Source: an uncultured Lachnospiraceae bacterium (lineage in GTDB: Bacteria > Bacillota > Clostridia > Lachnospirales > Lachnospiraceae). Taken from it: a stretch of DNA of 64,000 nucleotides. The DNA lies in the NCBI GenBank assembly GCA_946537305.1, contig CAMNFR010000001.1:1-64000 (forward strand), read 5' to 3'. The position numbers and the translations under genes were made by a program. Of the stretch, positions 59,274 to 64,000 are shown piece by piece. Every line of letters begins with the position of its first letter. Position 1 is the first letter of the stretch. The notes under the pieces were generated by a model. That model searched no databases and was not told where the DNA came from. It saw nothing but the letters and a program-made list of their open reading frames with translations.

Positions 59274-61406
59274 TCACGCTCGTTTTTTGCGATTTCCCGT
59301 CCCTGTACTGCTCGAATAGAATCCCCGGATCTCCTCATAAGACCGGCGGATCCGTTCACTTTCGCTGCGCGCGAGGACCGCCTGCGTACGGCGTTCAATA
59401 TAGCCCCGCAGCTTCTCCATGTACTCAGGCTCCGTGATCTGTCCCTCCGCCACCTGCGTCAGCCCTTTTTCCCAGCTGGCCGTCAGCTCCGGGTTCAGGA
59501 GGGAGCGAATGGAGCAGTCTACGGTGTCGAATACCAGCTCGCCCGTCAGGGTGGGCGTGATCACCTGCGTCTTTTTGGCCAGGGACAGATATTGGATCGT
59601 CACCAGCTTTTTCAGGATTTCGGCCCGCGTGGCAGAGGTGCCGATCCCACTCCCCTTGATCTGGGCACGCAGTTCTTCATCTTCGATCAGCTGTCCGGCA
59701 TTTTCCATGGCAAGAATCATAGATCCCGAGGTGTAGCGCTTGGGAGGAGATATCTCGCCCTCCTTGATGACGAAGCCCTGCATGGAAAGCCTGCTTCCTT
59801 TTCTGAGCGCGGAAAGGGACGCAAAAAGCGCCTCCGATCCTTCGTTTTCCGCATCATCTCCGCCCTCAGCATCGGCCTTTTTCGTCTTCCATTCGCCGGT
59901 CACCTTCATAAATCCGATATCCTTCAGCACCTTGAAATTCGAGAAAAAATGCTCCCCGTTCCGCTCGATCTCCAGCGCGATCTTCTCATAGACCGCCGGG
60001 GGATAAAAAATGCTTAAGAAACGGCGCACGATTTTCTCATAGACCTTCACATGCTGCGCGGAAAGGGAAGACAGCGCAGAAATACCCTGCCCCGTCGGAA
60101 TGATGGCGTAGTGATCCGTGATCTGTTTATCATTCGTATAACGGGAGGATCCGATCTTTTTGTAATCCCCCTTGGCGAGGATCTCTTCCGCAAGCGGGCG
60201 GACGCCGGGAATGGCCTTCAGACCCCCGATGTTCTTCCCGATTTCCTTCGCGATGGCGGAAGAAAGTACACGCGCGTCCGTTCTGGGATAGGTCACCAGC
60301 TTCTTTTCATACAGGCTCTGTACGATCTTCAGTGTTTCATCCGGCGAAATTTTCATGGTCTTTGCGCAAACATTCTGCAGCTCGGCAAGATTGAAAAGCA
60401 GCGGCGGATATTTCTTTTCCGTCTTCTTTTCCTTCTTTACCACGACTGCCTCCCATGGAGCAGGGACCGCGCGGACATCTGCCATCGCCTGCGGGACCGG
60501 ACCGGCCGGGAGGCCGGAAAGATCCCCCGCCTTCAGAAACGAGATCAGCGCCTCAGCATCCTCCCGTTTCCGGAACCCGTTCTCCTTATACAGCACCGGG
60601 TGATTTTCCAGACGGCTGCCAGGAACGGCGCGCCACTCTGCCAGGAAAAGATCCGCTGCTGCAGGCTCCGCCGCGGGGGCGCCGGCCTGTCCGCCGGGAA
60701 TCGACGTTTCCGCCAGCACCCGGTAGAAAGGGGTCTTTACAAAATTTCGGATTTCCCGCTCCCTGCGGACCACCATGCCCAACACGCAGGTCATGACCCG
60801 CCCTACGGATATCACGGTTCGGTCCTTTTTCAGGCAATTCGCGATCACATTCCCGTATTTCAAAGTCAGGAGACGGGAGAAATTGATTCCCATCAGATAA
60901 TCTTCTTTTGCCCGCAGGTATGCCGAATGCGCCAGGTTGTCATATTCGGAAAGATCCTTCGCTTCCCGGATTCCCTTTTTGATCTCCTCTTCGGTCTGGG
61001 AATCGATCCACACCCGCAGTCGCTGCTTGCCCGGGGCCCCTGCCATCTGTTCCACCAGCCGGTAGATGTATTCTCCCTCGCGCCCCGAGTCGGTGCAGAC
61101 ATAGATCCGGTCCACATCCTTCCGGTTCAGCAGCGTCTTCACGATCTGGAACTGTTTGCTGACGGAAGGGATCACTTCGTAGAGGAAGGTGTCCGGCAAA
61201 AACGGCAGGGTCTCCAGACGCCAGCGCTTCAGGGCCGGATCATAGACCTCCGGATAGCTCATCGTGATCAGATGCCCTACACACCAGGTCACCACCGACG
61301 ATTCGCTTTCCAGATAGCCGTCAGCACGGCGCATATTCTCCCCGAGGACCCTGGCGAATTCCTGCGCCACGCTCGGTTTCTCTGCGATATATAGAGATTT
61401 TGCCAT
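59274..61406 (-). CDS. topB: DNA topoisomerase III (type IA)
   Basis: KSLYIAEKPSVAQEFARVL (TOPRIM), CTDSGREGEYIYRLV, LVTYPRTDARVLS, GIGTSATRAEILKKL; start set at MAKSLYI. Confidence 0.93.
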   Translation of the reverse strand: MAKSLYIAEKPSVAQEFARVLGENMRRADGYLESESSVVTWCVGHLITMSYPEVYDPALKRWRLETLPFLPDTFLYEVIPSVSKQFQIVKTLLNRKDVDRIYVCTDSGREGEYIYRLVEQMAGAPGKQRLRVWIDSQTEEEIKKGIREAKDLSEYDNLAHSAYLRAKEDYLMGINFSRLLTLKYGNVIANCLKKDRTVISVGRVMTCVLGMVVRREREIRNFVKTPFYRVLAETSIPGGQAGAPAAEPAAADLFLAEWRAVPGSRLENHPVLYKENGFRKREDAEALISFLKAGDLSGLPAGPVPQAMADVRAVPAPWEAVVVKKEKKTEKKYPPLLFNLAELQNVCAKTMKISPDETLKIVQSLYEKKLVTYPRTDARVLSSAIAKEIGKNIGGLKAIPGVRPLAEEILAKGDYKKIGSSRYTNDKQITDHYAIIPTGQGISALSSLSAQHVKVYEKIVRRFLSIFYPPAVYEKIALEIERNGEHFFSNFKVLKDIGFMKVTGEWKTKKADAEGGDDAENEGSEALFASLSALRKGSRLSMQGFVIKEGEISPPKRYTSGSMILAMENAGQLIEDEELRAQIKGSGIGTSATRAEILKKLVTIQYLSLAKKTQVITPTLTGELVFDTVDCSIRSLLNPELTASWEKGLTQVAEGQITEPEYMEKLRGYIERRTQAVLARSESERIRRSYEEIRGFYSSSTGTGNRKKRA

Positions 61407-61478
61407 CCGTTCCTCCTTTTTTCTCTGATTGATGCCTGCGTGAACCATCCGGTACCTGAGAGTACCTCGCCCCTGAAA

Positions 61479-61506
61479 CGGGATAAGCTGCCGGCAGCTT
61501 ATCCCG
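61479..61506. repeat. Perfect 28-bp palindrome between topB and asd
   Basis: CGGGATAAGCTGCCGGCAGCTTATCCCG. Confidence 0.85.
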
Positions 61507-61565
61507 ACAGCTTATCAGTAATTTTCTATTTTTCTGTTTCAGTTCTTTTTGCTGCGGCGACAGGT

Positions 61566-62651
61566 TTATTTCTTAGTGATCTTACCCTGTGCGTACAGAA
61601 GCTCTGCGGAAAGAACCGCGCCGCCGGCTGCGCCGCGCAGCGTATTGTGGGAAAGTCCCACGAACTTCCAGTCATAGACGGTGTCCTCTCTCAGACGGCC
61701 GGCAAATACGGCCATACCGCCATCGACCTCGCGGTCCAGCTTCGGCTGCGGACGATCGTCCTCTTCAAAGTAATGAATGAACTGCTTCGGTGCATGAGGC
61801 AGGTTCAGTTCCTGCGGCAGGCCGCGGAAATTCGCCCATCTCTCCAGGATTTCTTCCTTCGTGGGCTTCTTCTTGAAGGACACGAATACAGACGCCGTGT
61901 GACCGTTGGATACGGGCACGCGCAGGCACTGGGAGGTGATGATCGGGCTGGTCGCCTTCACGATCTCTCCATTCTCAATATGTCCCCAGATCCTAAGCGG
62001 CTCCTGCTCGCTCTTTTCCTCTTCGCCGCCGATATACGGAATGACGTTGTCGATCATTTCGGGCCAGTCCTTAAAGGTCTTTCCGGCTCCGGAGATCGCC
62101 TGATAGGTAGATGCGACCACGACCGTAGGTTCGAATTCACGCAGCGCATGGATCATGGGCGTATAGCTCTGGATAGAGCAGTTCGGTTTTACAACAATAA
62201 ATCCGCGGGTCGTTCCCAGACGTTTCTGCTGGAAAGGAATGATGTCCAGATGCTCGGGATTCAGTTCCGGCACCACCATCGGCACATCCGGCGTCCAGCG
62301 GTGCGCGCTGTTGTTGGAGACCACCGGGGTCTCGGTCTTCGCGTAGGCTTCCTCGATCGCACGGATCTCTGCCTTGGACATATCCACGGCGCTGAACACA
62401 AAGTCCACCGTAGCTGCGACCTTCTCCACGTCTGCCACGTTCATAACAACGATTTTCTTGGCCCACTCAGGCATCGGAATATCCAGCTTCCAGCGGTCGC
62501 CGACTGCTTCTTCGTAGGTCTGGCCGGCGGAACGGGCGCTCGCTGCGAGCGTCACCACTTCGAACCACGGATGGTTGTCCAGCAATGTCAGGAAACGCTG
62601 ACCCACCATACCGGTAGCGCCAAGAATACCAACTTTTAATTTATCGCTCAT
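61566..62651 (-). CDS. asd: Aspartate-semialdehyde dehydrogenase
   Basis: VGILGATGMVGQRFLTLLDNHPWFEVV, FIVVKPNCSIQSYTPMIHAL; archaeal/fungal-type ASADH signatures. Confidence 0.95.
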   Translation of the reverse strand: MSDKLKVGILGATGMVGQRFLTLLDNHPWFEVVTLAASARSAGQTYEEAVGDRWKLDIPMPEWAKKIVVMNVADVEKVAATVDFVFSAVDMSKAEIRAIEEAYAKTETPVVSNNSAHRWTPDVPMVVPELNPEHLDIIPFQQKRLGTTRGFIVVKPNCSIQSYTPMIHALREFEPTVVVASTYQAISGAGKTFKDWPEMIDNVIPYIGGEEEKSEQEPLRIWGHIENGEIVKATSPIITSQCLRVPVSNGHTASVFVSFKKKPTKEEILERWANFRGLPQELNLPHAPKQFIHYFEEDDRPQPKLDREVDGGMAVFAGRLREDTVYDWKFVGLSHNTLRGAAGGAVLSAELLYAQGKITKK

Positions 62652-62800
62652 ATCGTTCTCCTCCCCTCTCCGCAGGTCCCGGTCCGGGACACAAGGTTCC
62701 GGAGTACCTCTCCTCTAGCGGTGAGATTTCTACCCATTCTACTCTACCTTTTACAGAATTTCAAGCCCCTTTCGGCCGGAAACTTTTCTTTTCCCCCTCC

Positions 62801-62829
62801 TTGACAACCCCCGCCGGATATGCTAAGAT
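62801..62829 (+). promoter_or_regulatory. Sigma-A-type promoter of tRNA-Thr
   Basis: TTGACA - 17 nt - TAAGAT. Confidence 0.75.
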
Positions 62830-62859
62830 ATCATAGCTGTCACAAAGGCAGTTTGAAAA

Positions 62860-62932
<73 letters not shown>

Positions 62933-62939
62933 TTTTTTG

Positions 62940-63122
62940 TTACTATTCACAGCCAGGCGAAAACCTGAGAACAGCCGGTTCAAGCTTGCTTGTAACCGGC
63001 TGTTAACGGGTTTTCATCTGGCGACAATGACACAGGCACAGACATAAGCGCTGAAAGCGCGACAGGCTGACGCAGTCAGACTGGTCTGTGTCTTGTCATT
63101 TCGGCAGGGCTGTGAATAGTAA
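62940..63122. repeat. 183-bp nested inverted-repeat element (MITE-like or structured RNA candidate)
   Basis: Perfect 15-bp terminal inverted repeats TTACTATTCACAGCC / GGCTGTGAATAGTAA; inner stems AACAGCCGGTT/AACCGGCTGTT and AATGACACAGGCACAGAC/GTCTGTGTCTTGTCATT. Confidence 0.85.
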
Positions 63123-63199
63123 TCTTTTTGTTATCTATATCCCCGGGGAATGCTTTCCTAATATACAAAAATGACCGGCGCGGCCAGGAGAAAAAGTAT

Positions 63200-64000
63200 A
63201 TGAACAGACCCGATTTTAAGGAGGTCGGACGGTTGATCCGCATGCTGACGGATCTCGGCACCGCTTTTGAAGGTATATATGAAAAAACGTCGCAGTTTGA
63301 GAACAGCCTCCGAGAAGCCTGTGAAGCCAGACGCATCGCATCAGCCGGGGAGTCTCTCTCCCGCATTTCTGTAGAAGAGCTTCCCTCCGCCGTGCGCCCC
63401 TCACAGATCCAGTCTCTTCGGGCGGCAGGTTTTCTTTCCCTGCGGGATCTGCATCAGGCGTCCGACGCCTCTATTCTGGAGGTCTCCGGCATAGGGGACA
63501 AAACGCTGACCGCCCTTCGGACCGCAGAAGGGGAATTTCTCCGACTCCTGGCAGAGCGGGAACGCGTAATACTGCAGCCGGATGCAGCGGAAACCACAAT
63601 AAAAGGCACCGGCGATAGCAGCCGCTGCCCTTCGGACCGTGAAATCATCACATTACTCTTCCGCCTTCTGCAGGCAGAAAAGGTGAAAGCGGATGCGCAG
63701 CCGCTGCGCGAAGAGCTCTCCTCTTCCATTCATCAGGTCATCGGGCACGTCACCATTCGCAATCGAGTGCGGTGGTTCTTTTCTACGAAGCGTACACGGG
63801 AAGAAAACATTCTTGCCATTGCGGATTTGATCGGTTTCTGCCGGAATCCGCTGTGCACTCGCGCGCTATCCCTTGTATCGGCTTTCCGCGATGCCGAATC
63901 TGCCGACGAATCGGCTGCTCTTCCGGATTTTGAACGGAACAGTGCCTCCTATTACGCACTTCTGGAACGTTTTTCCGGCACCTCCCTGCCGGAGGAGCTC
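63200..64000 (+). CDS. Partial CDS (>=267 codons, runs off the window) with a helix-hairpin-helix-like motif
   Basis: ATG at 63200; open to 64000; MNRPDFKEVGRLIRMLTDLGTAFEGIYEK...IQSLRAAGFLSLRDLHQASDASILEVSGIGDKTLTALRTAE. Absent from the ORF track because it has no stop in the window. Confidence 0.75.
   Translation, partial: MNRPDFKEVGRLIRMLTDLGTAFEGIYEKTSQFENSLREACEARRIASAGESLSRISVEELPSAVRPSQIQSLRAAGFLSLRDLHQASDASILEVSGIGDKTLTALRTAEGEFLRLLAERERVILQPDAAETTIKGTGDSSRCPSDREIITLLFRLLQAEKVKADAQPLREELSSSIHQVIGHVTIRNRVRWFFSTKRTREENILAIADLIGFCRNPLCTRALSLVSAFRDAESADESAALPDFERNSASYYALLERFSGTSLPEEL

Noticed and set aside
59274-61406. topB as evidence for an integrative element
   Set aside because: TopB can mark ICEs, but there is no relaxase, integrase or T4SS gene nearby. 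The neighbours are biosynthetic/housekeeping genes.
62652-62760. Lysine riboswitch or T-box upstream of asd
   Set aside because: The leader has some pairing potential, but I could not find the conserved lysine-aptamer or T-box (TGG) motifs.

Overview
This 64 kb window looks like a chromosomal segment of a Clostridia/Lachnospiraceae-type Firmicute. That placement is inferred from gene order and protein character, not from a search. Nearly all genes lie on the minus strand and are mostly housekeeping: rlmB-mrnC-cysS-glyQS; rnhB-rbgA-lepB-rplS; a BMP-type nucleoside ABC transporter operon; the block pyrH-frr-uppS-cdsA-dxr-rseP-ispG-polC; thrC/ilvC/ilvN; metY, ligA, queA, ilvA, ftsY, metA, topB and asd. 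There are five tRNAs (Leu-AAG; Leu-CAG twice; Arg-CCG; Thr-CGT). I saw no rRNA, CRISPR array, prophage or intact transposase. The most interesting items are: (1) a Tet(M)/EF-G-like ribosome-protection GTPase fused to a C-terminal NYN/YacP (Rae1-like) nuclease domain; (2) a PolC whose PHP domain runs uninterrupted, without the embedded 3'-5' proofreading exonuclease; (3) a strong promoter followed by a long structured leader or ncRNA, a mini-ORF and a hairpin ahead of the nucleoside transporter; (4) a 183-bp nested inverted-repeat element 7 bp after tRNA-Thr; (5) several REP-like palindromes at gene ends; (6) an HTH gene paired with a Ser/Thr kinase-LRR gene; (7) an 1801-aa modular surface protein with an acidic repeat body and a very basic C-terminus. 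All identifications come from reading the sequence and recalled family motifs. No database search was run.
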